DNA of 64,000 nucleotides from Chinchilla lanigera (GCF_000276665.1 NW_004955438.1:15970082-16034081), one strand, 5' to 3'. Positions 35,485-46,740 are shown, counted from the first letter of the stretch. Translations and numbers: made by a program. Notes: generated by a model not told the origin, from the letters alone.

Positions 35485-35946
35485 GGCCTCACGTGTGCAA
35501 CATTTATTGTACACAGGGGAGCCCCCAGCACAAGGGGCCCTCCCTGGCTGAGGTCAAGTGGAGAGTTTCACAGAGTAGGGGACAGGTGCAGGGAATGCTC
35601 TGAAGCGAGGTCCTCCTGGAAAGGCAAACTCGTTCCTAGAAGGGCTCCAGCCACAACTCAGGCGGAGGCTGAGGACCCTCCATGTCCCTTTTCCAGATCC
35701 TCGAGTTCCACCCTGGACAGAGGTGTCTGCCATTCAGTCTGGGATCAACTCAACGGTTCGAAAACACACGATTCTTCTCCTACTGGACACATTGTGCTCT
35801 CCATGCTCAGCAGAGTGCAGACCCAGCACGATCTCAGCCGCTGGCCCAGCTGCGGGGAGGTGGCCTGTCCCCAGTGCCCTGGGACGGGAATGCTGCCATC
35901 CTGCCGTGGAAAGAGCGGAGGGGCCACTCCTTCCTCCCGTCACCTG
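35485..35946 (-). other. ASB2: ASB2 3' untranslated region
   Basis: About 460 bases from the stop codon to just past an AATAAA signal. No open frame or repeat is evident. The region lies directly next to an LTR-type repeat at 34979-35351, which is outside the predicted transcript. Confidence 0.65.
35503..35508 (-). terminator. ASB2: ASB2 poly(A) signal AATAAA
   Basis: TTTATT on the + strand reads AATAAA on the gene strand, about 440 bases after the stop. No other canonical signal was noticed between it and the stop. Confidence 0.7.
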
Positions 35947-36083
35947 CTACTGGGTGTTCTCATATTTCAGGTACCTAATCAGCCTGCCTGGGAGTGGCAG
36001 TGTGTCCAAGAGTTTTAGACGATATTTCCCAATGGCTTTTCGAATCCTCAGCCGGCAAAGGTGAGCCAGAGGTCTTGGAAGTT
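35947..36083 (-). CDS. ASB2: ASB2 last exon, SOCS box
   Basis: Encodes the final 45 residues, ending LIRYLKYENTQ with a TAG stop at 35947-35949. The BC-box is PRPLAHLCRLRIRKAI (Leu and Cys in the LxxxC spacing that binds Elongin B/C), followed by the Cul5-box LPLP. These mark an adaptor for a Cullin-5 ubiquitin ligase. The acceptor is TTTTCCAG|AA. Confidence 0.96.
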
Positions 36084-38270
36084 CTGGAAAAATGAGAGAA
36101 AGACAGATGCTGATTGCCATTTGCACCCGACAAAAGCTGTGCGCCTGTGACCTCAGCCTATGGTGGGCGCCCAGTGGGTGTGGCTGGGTACAAGAGGGGT
36201 GCCTGTCACGGGTAACCCCAGTCCCTGCAGCTGAAGAGACTAGAAGGGAACTTCCCACTGTCCCAACATTCATCTACACTACCCCAGGAGGAGACAGGGT
36301 AGGTGCCACACCCACTTGGCAGGCATGAAACCTGAGGTTAGTGAAATCCCTGGTCTTGGCTGGAAGTTCCCAGGACCAAGGCTCACATCCCACCCATCTT
36401 GTATGACTTGCTCTTCACAGAAGCCTGGGCCATGAAACAGCCTCAGTAAAGGAGTTGGGAGTTTCATACATGGAATTCTACGCTGGGCTCCTGCTGGTGC
36501 TGAGAGGCCAGGGGAGAGGAGCAGGACCCCCAAGCCCTACCCAGCTGCAACGTCACGGTCCCCTGGAAGGCCTTGTACAGTATGGGTTTTCCAGCTGGAA
36601 GGTGGGGGTGGGAGAGGCAGGAGCAGGAAATGATGTATTGTGTAGTGGGTAATTTATTTGTGCACAGGGAGGATGTTTGTTGGATCAAAGAATGCCATTC
36701 ATTCATTCATTCATTCAACAAGCACATGCTGGCTTCTCAGCCTGCCCAAGCCTGTGTGAGGACTGCTGGTGCAGGGGTTCCTGCCCAGGTCAGCGGGGAA
36801 AGCTGCACACCGATGGTGCCTTCCGTGCTGGGTTCCAAGGGGCAGGCAGGAATTTGCTCAGGTGAGGAAGGGAGGCAAGGGCATCCCAAGTAGGGAAGAC
36901 AGCACGTGACGAGCCCCGGGGCCACTGCAGCCTCAGTGAGACCGGGTGACAAAGGGCGTGGAGAGATCTGTGGCTGAGCACTGGCCAGCTGGGGTCCGGG
37001 CCCCTTTGTGGTGTTTCTGATGCACCCACTACCCTCCTCAGATGTCACTTGGGACAGTGTCCCCCCTGAGAAGGCAGCACCTTTCCTGTGGGGAGGGAAG
37101 CAAAAGGCCCCGGGGGCACAGGACAGGGAGCCGTGAGGGCTGGGCTGGTGCCCTGACGGGCACTGCGTGCCGCCTCCCAGGGTCTAGGTCGGCTTTCTTC
37201 CCAGAGAAATCATGGCGACACCCAAGCATCACATGCAAAGGCGAGTTTCGCAGGCAGAAGGGGCTGTAAAGTCACCGAGATGGGCACTGGTTCAGAACCA
37301 TCTGCTTCCCCTGTTCAGACACGTTTCCAGCACACGGCGCTCTCTGCACTGTTCCCCTGGAACCTCCGAGGGAGGCAGGAGGAGGGGACAGGACCCCAGG
37401 TGCCCATATCTAGGCGCGACCACTCCTCCCTCTAGTGGCCAAGGATGGTAGTGCCCGCAGCCCGTTCCTCAACAGCCAATGAACTTTCTCTCGCGTTGGG
37501 AGCTGCACCCAAGTGGGCAAGTCGGAGCCTCCCTTCCCGTCCTTGTCTTGCTAATTTTATCAAAGACGTCAGCTCAGCTGCTTTTCAGACAGCTGAGCCA
37601 GTGAAAAAGCCCTATGGTGGGTCTGGAGATCGAGGAGGAACTCAGTGAGTGGGAATTGGGCCGTGGAGGGTGACGCAGCAGTCTCATCACAGGACAGGGG
37701 CCTGGCGCCCCCATTCACACACCCACGCCTTCCACAGCTGGAAAGGGCTGGGTGCTGGGCCTGCCAAGCCCTTCTTCTGCGGGTCGGGTCTGCAGAGCAG
37801 GGCCCGTCTGCCTCCTGGACCAGAGCTGCTCCACAGGCGGCCTGCAGGCCAGTGCCGTTGGCCCCACTGGTGTCGGCAGGACGCAGACTCTCAGGCCTGC
37901 CCCAGGCCTCTGGGCTGGAAGCTGTCTGGGTAAGAGGCCCACGTGGGCGTACATGTGCGCTCTCCGTGACCTATGGCGCCGTCCTCTCTACCAGCCACGC
38001 CGCCTCTGTCAGGCCCCAAATGAGGCCTCAGGCACCACCGCCTCCCTCAGGGAGCCAGGGCTGCTTGGATGGAGCGGGTCACACTGGGTGGAATCCCAGC
38101 TCTGCCACTGCCTCGCCGAAGAACTCTGACCCAGGAGCCTTGGTGGCTCAGAAGGCACTGACTCTTCGTCTGCGGCAGTACAGCACGGGCCTGGCGCTGG
38201 CAGGCTCGTCACATGGCGTTTCAGAGGCCTGAGGCCCTCTGCAAGCTAGCAGTGGCAGCGGTGGCCTTAC
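36084..38270 (-). other. ASB2: ASB2 intron 8
   Basis: Mostly unique DNA apart from the ATTC repeat. A 195-codon open frame at 37645-38232 (+) lies antisense in the GC-rich part and resembles nothing known. Confidence 0.7.
36698..36720 (+). repeat. (ATTC)n microsatellite
   Basis: Five ATTC units within ASB2 intron 8. Confidence 0.9.
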
Positions 38271-38424
38271 CTGCTTTCTCTTTGATCACTGCCCAGTCCT
38301 CGAAGCTGTCGATGTGCTCCTTCAGCCTTGAGCAGAGCTGTACATTGCCCACGTAGTCCAGAAGCACGTCAATGATGGGCCCTGCCCAGCGGCTCACCTC
38401 AGGGGCTGACAGGATCTCGCAGAA
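38271..38424 (-). CDS. ASB2: ASB2 exon 8, linker before the SOCS box
   Basis: Encodes alpha residues 489-540 (FCEILSAPEVSRWAGPIIDV through EDWAVIKEKA). This is the conserved helical region between the ankyrin domain and the SOCS box. The acceptor is CTTTCAG|TTC and the donor is GCAG|GTAAGG. Confidence 0.96.
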
Positions 38425-38617
38425 CTGAAAGGGAATGGTCATCCTTCAGGTGCGGCCCAGGTGTGTGGAAGACAGACACCCGGCCTCCCTGGGCTTCTAC
38501 AAACCATGCCCCAACAAAGCCCCTTCTCAATTCAGGGCCACACCGGAAAAGATGGGCCTCTAAGGAAAGTCACATCATCTCTGAGCCTCAACTTCCTTGT
38601 ACAGAAAATGGGTACAT

Positions 38618-38819
38618 GAGCTAGGTGGAGTGGTACATGCCTGTCATCCCAACATTTGGGGAGGCTGAGGCAGTAGGGTTGCAAGCTCAAGCTCAATCTG
38701 GGCAACTTAGCAAGGCCCTATCTCAAAATAGAAAATAAAAAAAGGGCCAAGGGTACAGCTCAGTGTGAAGAGCCTGTGTTCAATCCTCAGTACTGAATAA
38801 ATAAATAAAATTTAAAAAC
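38618..38819 (+). repeat. Fused B1 plus ID-like SINE
   Basis: A B1 body (GAGCTAGGTGGAGTGGTACA, GGGGAGGCTGAGGCAG), an AAAATAGAAAATAAAA linker, an ID-like unit and an (AAAT)n tail. Confidence 0.85.
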
Positions 38820-38839
38820 AGAAATAAAAAGTCTATGTC

Positions 38840-38936
38840 GGGGCTGGGGATTTAGCTCAGCGGCAAAGCGCCTGCCTGGCAAGCGCAAGGTCGTGAGTTC
38901 GGTTCCCGGTACCGGAAAAAAAAACAAAACCAAAAA
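38840..38936 (+). repeat. ID-type SINE inserted just after another SINE
   Basis: The full ID body is flanked by AAAAAGTCTATGTC at 38826-38839 and 38937-38950 with no mismatch. It sits 20 bases after the fused SINE. Confidence 0.95.
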
Positions 38937-39628
38937 AAAAAGTCTATGTCACCCATTTCAAGGGGATTCTTCAAATGAGAATTTGAGAAGTAGGACTGTG
39001 GACCTCTCTGCACACAGCAGGCAGCCCATGGTTGTTGCCCGACATCCATGGCAGTGTCCTTTCCAGCTTCCTTTTCATTCTAAGTGCCCGCTTTCAGGAA
39101 CACCAGGGACAGGCCTGCCTCTGGGCCGCTGGCTTCCAGCACCTCTCCTGACCACATGCCCGCCTGCCGTGGCTGCCCCCGGCTGGGTCCTGCCCCGGAA
39201 TCCTAGGTGCACATTTGCTAGGAGTGAGGAGTCCTTCCGTTCTGCTGAGTTCCTGCCAAGCCTGTGCTCCAAGGTTAGTTCTACAGAACTCCTAAAATGC
39301 TGAACCAAATTTCGGACTACATCCTCCAGAGAGGAGGCTGTTCTGCTGGGTTTGAAGGTGCTAACCACCACCTGCCTGCACGGTCTCCAGACTGTGCTAA
39401 CTACTCCCTCCAAAGCGCACTAACTGCTCACCCACACTGCCTCTGAAGCGCACTACCCACTACCCCACACTGCTACCAAAGCTAGTCCACCGCCCTGCAG
39501 TACTGCAGTCCACACTCGCGCCAAGGCGCATCAGCCACCGGTCCATACCGCCCGGAAAGCAAGCAGGTGGACACCGGCTCGGCCACCCCCCACAGCGCGC
39601 CCCACTGTGGGGCCCCTGGACCACGCAC

Positions 39629-40193
39629 CTGGACCACGCCAGGCGCCTTGTCCACGGTGTAGGCCTCGCTGAACCTGCTGGAGCGCTGCGGGGCGGGCGG
39701 GTGCGGGCCGTTGCCGTACAGGCAGGAGAAGCAGCGCTCGCCGTCGCAGCCGAGGTCCAGGAGGAACTTGAGCAGCGACAGGCACTTCATGGAGAACATG
39801 ATGGTGGCTGGGAAGGTGGTGGGGTGCGTGGCGATGTAGGCGTCGATGTTGGCGCCGTGGTCCAGCAGCAGCTGCATGGTGCGCAGGCAGCCGTGGCGGA
39901 TGGCCACGAGCAGCGGGTTGATGAGGTCGCGGTTGGGGTCGGCGCCGGCCCGCAGCAGCAGCTCGGTGGCGTACACGTTGTTGTTGATCACGGCGAAGTA
40001 GAGCGCTGAGCTGCGGCGGTCCTCGTAGAGGCGCGAGCGCTCCGGAGCCAGGGGCGCGTTCACGTCGAAGCGCGCGCCCAGCAGCTCCTCCAGCACCCCG
40101 TCGTGGTTGCGCTCTGCAGCCAGGTGCAGCGGGCTGATGCCGCTCCGGCGCACGCGCGTGCGGCTCGTCACCGGCAGCAGCATCTGCACGATC
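39629..40193 (-). CDS. ASB2: ASB2 exon 7, largest exon, last ankyrin repeats
   Basis: This 565-base exon encodes alpha residues 300-488. It carries several ankyrin repeats (GISPLHLAAERNHDGVLEEL, SALYFAVINNNVYATELLL, NPLLVAIRHGCLRTMQLLLD) and then a Cys-rich, proline-containing linker (CFSCLYGNGPHPPAP) before the C-terminal region. The DNA is very GC- and CpG-rich for a coding exon (about 39.65-40.2 kb), enough to look like a small CpG island. The acceptor is CCCGCAG|G and the donor is CAG|GTGCGT. Confidence 0.96.
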
Positions 40194-40324
40194 CTGCGGG
40201 GGAGGAACGCGGGTCACCAGTAGGTCGCCACGGGACGGTAGGGTGTGAGGGTGTGACTCCGCCACCAGGGGGCGCCAAGGGACCGCCGTGCTCACGGTTA
40301 GCACGTTGGGGAGGGTGGGCCAGC

Positions 40325-40450
40325 TGCTGGGCCCACTTTACAGATATGGTAACCGAGGTTTAGAGAGCTCCAGCTAGATTCTGACAGTCACACGGTCGGT
40401 GAGGGCTGTAGCTGGGCTGCAAACCCAGAACCTTGACCTCCAGAGTCTGA
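40325..40450 (-). repeat. MIR SINE fragment
   Basis: GGCCCACTTTACAGATATGG and AACCGAGGTTTAGAGAG follow the reverse MIR core. Confidence 0.55.
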
Positions 40451-41074
40451 ACTCCTAAAAACCTCAGCCAGCTGAACTGTGGCATCAAGAACTTGCCGCT
40501 GACGTTTCAAGCTATGCAAGTTGCCTATTCTCAGCGCAGCAGTCTGGGGAATTGACTGGGAGGCCCCCAAAGCAAGGTACTCCCTGCAGGAGGCAGCAGA
40601 GACCAGCGGTGACCCGTGGAGCTAGACCTTCCCCTGCCTGGGAGAGGAAATTTGTTCCATCTTTAAAAGAACCTCAAAGCGCCACGTCTCCTGGCTCCAT
40701 TCTGCAGATGAGAAAAATCAAGTCTCAGCAAGGTGAAAGGATTTTCTCGGGCCATACAGTCAGGAGAGGTAAACCAGGATTCGAGGAGGCTAAGCTGTGT
40801 TACTGCCCTGGGACCCTGGTGAAGCTGCTGGGGACTGGGGGACATGCCTGTCCCCAACTTCTCCTGCCCCAGGCCCCAGGCAGCCCGATGTACCCAGGCT
40901 TCCTGTCGTATGAGACTCAAGATCTCTCCTAATGAAGGTGGACTCCGTCTCTCTCAGCCTCTCTGCATGCCTTTGACTGCTGAGGCTGGAGCTCCCCGTG
41001 ACCCCTGCTCCTGTCTCTGCTGACTCGGGGACCGTCCTCAGCACACTGCCTGTATTAATCTATGAAGCCCTCCC

Positions 41075-41225
41075 ACTGGCTCTTTCACATGGTATTCATA
41101 TTATTGTCATCCTCCAGATGAGGAAACACACCAGAGACGGTGTGTGACCTTCCCAAGGACACACAGCAAGAAGTGATGGAGCCAGGACCTGAACCCTGTG
41201 AGGCCACATTCTTAACCACTGCCCT
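41075..41225 (-). repeat. MIR SINE
   Basis: CCTCCAGATGAGGAAACACA, CCTTCCCAAGGACACACAGC and GGACCTGAACCC lie in reverse MIR order. Confidence 0.75.
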
Positions 41226-41449
41226 ACTTCTTGCGTAGCAGTCACAGTGACGAGGGATGCCATGGGGCGCCGCCATCTCCCCGCTGTATTGACTTGCTTG
41301 CCCCAGTTGACCTTCCCTGCTGCCCTGTGGGGAAGCCACACCAGCCCGTGGCCTTCTTTTATTGGGTGAGCTTCAGAGTTGCGGTGAGGAAGAGAAGGTC
41401 ATGCACCTCATCTTGGCTCTCTTGGCCTAGACCTCTGGCCCCCAAGCTC

Positions 41450-41558
41450 CTGCCACTGACAAGATTCCAAACGCTAATCTGTCCAGTCTCTGCTGACAGG
41501 TGACCTCACAGCCTCATGTGGGGCTCAAGGAAGTGGCCCTGGCTGGGAAGCAGGTGCC
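41450..41558 (+). repeat. Left arm of an inverted 109-bp pair in ASB2 intron 6
   Basis: Its reverse complement recurs at 42693-42801 with about 10 differences in 109 bases by eye. Shared words include GACAAGATTCCAAA, CTGCTGACAGG and GTGGCCCTGGCTGGGAAGCA. No A-tail, target duplication or known family was seen. Confidence 0.85.
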
Positions 41559-42692
41559 TTCGGGACTGTTCCCACGCCTCCAGCCTCTTGGCATGCCTGC
41601 TTCCTCTGGCCTTCTTGGAAATCCAATGCCAGCAACCTCCTGCTGGGATCTCAGTGGAGAGTATTATTATTGTTGGTGACGCTGTGTTTGGCTAAAATCT
41701 GCCTCTAAAACCTCAAAAGGAAATTCACACACCCAGGGGGGCTAATTGCCTCCTAATTTCTATTTGTGCAGGCTCTGGAGGTCTGACCTTGCTCTGCAGA
41801 GGTGCTGGTTAAAGGCAGGGTGGGAGCCTTGCCCTGGACGGTGGCCATCGCCAACAAATGCTCTGTAACAGCCGTGACATGCCCAAGCCCGGGAAAGGAC
41901 AGGGAGGGGGCTGCCCTGGGCCGCCCGCCCGCTGGGGCTGGTATCTCTGGCAGGTTGCAGCTGGTCTCCGGTTATCCCCTGCTGAACTAAGGAAAAGTGG
42001 CAGAAGTGTGGGAACTTGACAGTACAGAGCCCTGGGTCCCAATCTTCCGATGGCCTTAGGCTGGTGCAGAACTTGGCAGAAAGTAAATGTACAGTGCTAG
42101 ACAAGACCCAGGGAGCAGTATGTCCAACCCTCCCATTTTATGGAGGGTAAAACTGAGGCCCAGGCTTGGAGTGGGAAAGACAGTGAGATTGGACAGAAGG
42201 TGGGTGGGCAGCAGGTGTCTGGAGGCCTAGGCCCGTGCCTTTCTGCGGTGCCTCACTTCTAAACATAAGGAGTGGCCACATGGCCTATGGCATGCTGTCA
42301 CTCCTCTCCCCCAGCCCTGTTTGTGAGACAGAAGGCAGGAAGGCAAGAAAGCGACCCATGAATCAGGCTGGGGTTACTCCCCTTTTCCCAAAGGTGGGTG
42401 CAGGGGTTTGATTGCTATTGATTAAACAGGAACCTAGGGAGAGGAAGAAGGTAACCACAGCCCCAGCGCCAAGGTGTCGGGAGGCCTGGCTTCCTCCCTC
42501 CCCAGTGCGGGGCTGCACCTGCCCGCTCAGCTCTGCCCAGCTCCGGGCTGTCCCCACGAGGCCAGCACTGCGGCTCCGCGGGCCCCACAGCTGCTGGGTA
42601 TCTCTGACCTGGGACCTCAGTCCAGATGCCTGGGCTGCTGCCCTGCCCTGTCCTCCTTGTGTCCTCGCATGCTGCCTGTCCCGGGCTTCCCT

Positions 42693-42801
42693 GGCACCTG
42701 CTTCCCAGCCAGGGCCACCTCCTTGGAGCCCCGCGTGAGGCTTGAGGTCCCCTGTCAGCAGGGACTGGGCAGATTAGGGTTTGGAATCTTGTCGGTGGCA
42801 G
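42693..42801 (-). repeat. Right arm of the inverted 109-bp pair in ASB2 intron 6
   Basis: Partner of 41450-41558, in opposite orientation, with a spacer of about 1.13 kb. Confidence 0.85.
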
Positions 42802-43129
42802 TGTTTGCCCGAATCCAGCCCAGGAGCAGGTGTAGGTGAGCGCTCCTGGCTGAAGCAGGCTGCCCTCAGCAATGTGAGGGTCTGGGGTGTGCAGCAAAGA
42901 AGCTGGGGGGCTCAGAGTCATCTGGACGCAGGGCAGACAACCAGCTCTGCCTCAATGCTGGCCAACTGAGGCCTGTCACTTAACCTCTCTGAACCCTACA
43001 ACAGAGGGGTGCTTTAGGCATAACGATGATGATAATGCTCATGATGATCATGACAGTAACTATAGTTAAGTTTTATGGAGCCCTTCTGGCTATGAACGTT
43101 TCTCCTTCCCAAATGACTACAATGATTAT

Positions 43130-43225
43130 ATTATTGAGCACTTACTATGTGTCAGGCATTGCTTAAAGTTTTTCACATTTACCTCCTTTAGCTAAGTGTT
43201 TTAGCTCGCTTATTGTCCATAACAG
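43130..43225 (+). repeat. MIR/L2-like fragment
   Basis: ATTGAGCACTTACTATGTGT and CAGGCATTGCTTAAAG form the common ancient-repeat core. Confidence 0.6.
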
Positions 43226-43534
43226 TCCAGCAAGGTGGGATTGCTATGCTCAGGGGACAGTTCCATAGTCCCTTTCACCGGGGTTGCTTTGGAGATGAAA
43301 TGGGATCCTACACCTCGATCGGCCACAGTAGGCAGTCACGACCCAGAGGCTGTCGGTACGCTGTGCGCACGGTGAAGACAGTGCTGTCCCTGCTGCACCA
43401 AGCACAGGAGTTCTGGGCCTGCAGGTCACAGCAGCCTGACCTTTGTCAGCATTCAGGGCCAGTTTGGTGTGGGCGAACTTGACTTTCACGTGGGAAGTAG
43501 CCGCCCACAGGAGGCTGTGCCGCTCACATGCGTT

Positions 43535-43571
43535 TGTGTGTGTGTGTGTGTGTGTGTGTGCGTGCGTACGT
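43535..43571 (+). repeat. (TG)n microsatellite
   Basis: About 14 TG units run into CGTGCGTACGTG, an alternating purine-pyrimidine tract. Confidence 0.95.
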
Positions 43572-45524
43572 GAGAAATAAACGGTGTTTTAAAAGAGCAA
43601 GATCAGAAATGAGGCCTAAACTGCAAGTGTGTGTTCTCTGCTGGCCACAAAAGAGATGCTGTGATCTTGGTTCTTCCCCCTAAAATCAGTGGGCAGCATC
43701 TAGAACCCTGAAGCCAGGCTACAGCCCAATTACACCAGCGCCCCTGCAGGGGGCACAAGCACCAGGGTTCTTGCAATTCAGGGGTTCCCTGTGTGCCAAG
43801 GCTGGGGACCACTACTTTTGGGGCTGTCTTTGGGCACCTGGTTTTGTCTAATTCACGTAGTTTCTTAAGGAACTTATCTTTGATGCTGATCTTTAATTTC
43901 ACAAAGTGCATTTGCTAAACAAAAAGTGAAAACCAGAAAAAAAGCCTATTTTGGAGGTGATTAAGACATAGGCATCTTAGGGCTCTTCTCGCAGCTGTGC
44001 CTGGATGTCACACCCTCCACTAAATGTGCCGAAAAGCAGGCGCCTCTGGGAAACAGTCCCAGCCTGGCACGGCAGTGCAGACCCGGGACGCTGGGCAGGC
44101 AGGGTGTTTGGGCAGGCGGCTGAGTGGGGACTGCTCTGGGACGTCACATCAAATCCCCTAGCAGCCTATGGAGGTCAGCGCAGAGAGGGCTCTGATGCAC
44201 ATGCCCCGGTGGGCCTGAGTGGGAAGCCAGGGCCGGCTGGCCATGGCCCCTACCAGGAGGCAGACGCTGCCAGAAAGGCAGTCTTAAGCCTCTCTTGGGA
44301 AATCCAGGAAAGCTGGGCCTACAGGGTGGCCTGGGGCTCCAGGGGCCAGTGCTGCCTCCTGGGCCTTCATTTCCTTCTCTGTGATGTCACTGTCCCCCAT
44401 TTCTCCCTCTGCTTTAGTGAGCAAACATCCCCCAGTCTCTCTTTTTCTTCTCCCTGCCTGGAAGATAAATGTGTTTCTCACTGTGTCATCCAGGGCACAT
44501 GAGATGGATTTTAGGTGGAAAAGTTATTTACTGATTGCAAAATGATCATTCTAACACCGCACCAGTGTGATGTATTTTAAAATGTATTCATTTTAAGTAA
44601 AAATTTATTTAAAGGAAACTACTAAGTAAGGAGGGTTTTTCTAAGATCAGGAAGAAAGGCTGTGAAAGGGCCACAGTTTGGGAAGCGATGGTCCAGTGGG
44701 AAGAGTCGATCACTAGACTCTAAGCCCTGGTCTTGGGGGGCTCGCCCTGAAGCGAGTCTCCTGAGTACCTGGTCTTAGTTTCCTGAACTGTAAAATGGGA
44801 ATGAAAGTCGAGCTGACCCACAGCACAGTGGCGAGGCCTGCCTGGGAAACGGATGATCTGCACCTTGAAATTAACCCGCTCCATTCGTCCTCCAAGGGCA
44901 GCTGGAGTTCCCCAGCCAGAGTCTTTCCCCACCCATGGTGTTGCTTATAGATGTCTAACAGCAGGCTTTCAGGTGGGGTGGGGTGGAGGGAAGTGGTCCC
45001 AGGAACTGATTTGTAGCATTTGCCAATTTCTGGGCTGTGAAAACTCCCAGCACGGCCAGTATTAAGTGATCAAGTTCAATGAACATAGAACTGGGAAGAA
45101 AGGCCCACAGTGGGCTTCCATGAGATCTGCTCCATAGTAAGCCGGCTGCCGGCCCGTAATAGCCTCTCTCTGCTGGGCCACCGCAGAGCTTAGCTGTGCA
45201 CGCGCTTTCATTACGGCAGCGGTGTGCGTGTGCACCTGTGAGCGTGCGCAGCTGGGCATCTTCCCTCCTCCTGCCAGGTTGCCTGCTTGAGAACCGAAGC
45301 GCCTCCCTGCTGGGTCTTAGTTCCCAGCACACAGGAAGTGCTCAGTGGTCGCTAGCTTTAGCACCAGTACCGTTCCTGTTGCAGTAGGCATGGCCTGTAC
45401 GCTTGCTAATGGCCTGGCAGGGCATCTTGGCATTCTCCTGGAAATATCCACTAATTCAGATACATATCTGGCACTCTGGGTGAAATTCCTATAGGTGCCA
45501 CATTCAGAACAAGTGAGTTTCTGG

Positions 45525-45690
45525 CTCCCCTGTGCAGTGTGACCTTGGGCAAATCACTTGACTTCTCTTAACCTCCTTATCTTTAAAGTGGAGAGAATAG
45601 TAGTATGCACCTCACTGGGCTGTTGAGAATATTAGCTAAGTTTATAATGTAAAGTGCTGGTAAGAGCTGCAGACGTGTGAGCTCTCATTG
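45525..45690 (+). repeat. MIR SINE
   Basis: TGTGACCTTGGGCAAATCAC, ACTTCTCTTAACCTCC and the GGGCTGTTGAGAATATTAGC end are all in MIR order. Confidence 0.8.
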
Positions 45691-45912
45691 TGGCGACTGT
45701 GTCAGGCGTTTGCTACCCACTCGCTAGCAGCTGAAAGGGCTTTCTCCTTCCCATGAAGGTGCCCTCCCTCCATGCTAGCTACTCTGGGGCTGCTCTAATC
45801 CTGGGGACAGATGTCAAAGCCGGCGCACTGCCCTCCCCACCCCACCTTTCCCCCCCACCGCTCCCCGTGCTTCCCCAGCGAGCTGTGCAGCGGGGTGGTG
45901 CTGCCTGCTGAC

Positions 45913-46084
45913 CTGTAGTTGCCCTTCTTGGAGGCGATGTGCAGTGGCAACAAGCCGTCCTTGTTGGCCTTGTTGGCATCTGCGCCCTGGGACAGCAGGA
46001 ATGCCACCGCCTCCTCATGGTCGTTCTTGCAGGCCTCATAGAGGGCAGATGCGCTGTCGCTGGCCTGCGTGTTGATGTCAGCGC
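45913..46084 (-). CDS. ASB2: ASB2 exon 6, ankyrin repeats
   Basis: Encodes alpha residues 243-300, from GADINTQASDSASALYEACK to ASKKGNYR. Two ankyrin repeats are visible (SALYEACKNDHEEAVAFLL and GLLPLHIASKKG). The acceptor is TCACCAG|GC and the donor is ACAG|GTCAGC, the least standard donor in the gene but still GT. Confidence 0.95.
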
Positions 46085-46525
46085 CTGGTGAGGGAGAAGC
46101 AGGCCCACAAGGGATCAGGGTGGTCCCTGCCATCATGCAGCGCCTGCCGTGGGCTGTACACTGCTGTGCTATCTGTAGGATCTCCTGTGAGGAGCCCTAG
46201 GAAGAAGGGCTGTGCCTGGAGCCACGCTCAGCTCTGTGTAAGAGGACCCAGCCTCTGTCCTGAAACAGACCTCACAGCCCCAGCAGAGCACAGAGCACCT
46301 CATAAAAGAAAGCCTAAGTTTGCTAATTGAAATCTGTTATTCTCCACAAGAAATAAAAGGAAAATTACTTCTCGTCTCCTCCAAAGAAATCGCTGAGCCA
46401 TGCTGGGAGGAAGAGGCATCAAGCCTAGTGACGATCTGCCTCTGTCCCAACCTCTTCTCCATCCTGCATCTCAAGGGGTGAGGAGAGAACTGCCTTACAC
46501 TCGACTTCTTTGAATAACGAGGGGT

Positions 46526-46740
46526 CAGCTAGGAGTGGTGGATTACATGCCCGTTATCCTAGTGCCCTGGGAGGCCGAGGCAGGAGGGTTGAAGACTGGA
46601 GCCCAGCTTGGGTGACTTCATTGGTGAAACCTTCTCTTAATATTAAAAAATATCAAAAAGGCCAAGGATGTAGCACTGTGTGAAGACCCTGGGTTCGAGC
46701 TTTAGTACTGACAGAGGGGCGGGGGAGGAAGAAGAAAAAA
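46526..46740 (+). repeat. Fused B1 plus ID-like SINE
   Basis: A B1 body (CAGCTAGGAGTGGTGGATTA, GGGAGGCCGAGGCAGG), an ATTAAAAAATAT linker, an ID-like unit and an A-rich tail. Confidence 0.85.

Larger units (their letters stand above)
38425..39628 (-). other. ASB2: ASB2 intron 7
   Basis: Two SINEs occupy its 38.6-38.95 kb part. Near exon 7 it carries degenerate units built on AAGCGCACTA and CCACACTGC (39390-39530). Confidence 0.7.
40194..45912 (-). other. ASB2: ASB2 intron 6
   Basis: A 5.7-kb intron with MIR fragments near 40.33, 41.1 and 43.13 kb, the inverted 109-bp pair at 41.45 and 42.69 kb, a TG microsatellite at 43.53 kb, an AT-rich block at 44.5-44.64 kb and another MIR at 45.53 kb. 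No extra exon is supported. Confidence 0.75.

Noticed and set aside
35251..36018. 255-codon frame on the + strand antisense to the ASB2 3' end
   Set aside because: It starts in an LTR and runs through ASB2 3' UTR and exon sequence in reverse; no domain is seen.
39531..40304. 257-codon Arg/Ala-rich frame on the - strand
   Set aside because: It is the wrong frame of ASB2 exon 7.
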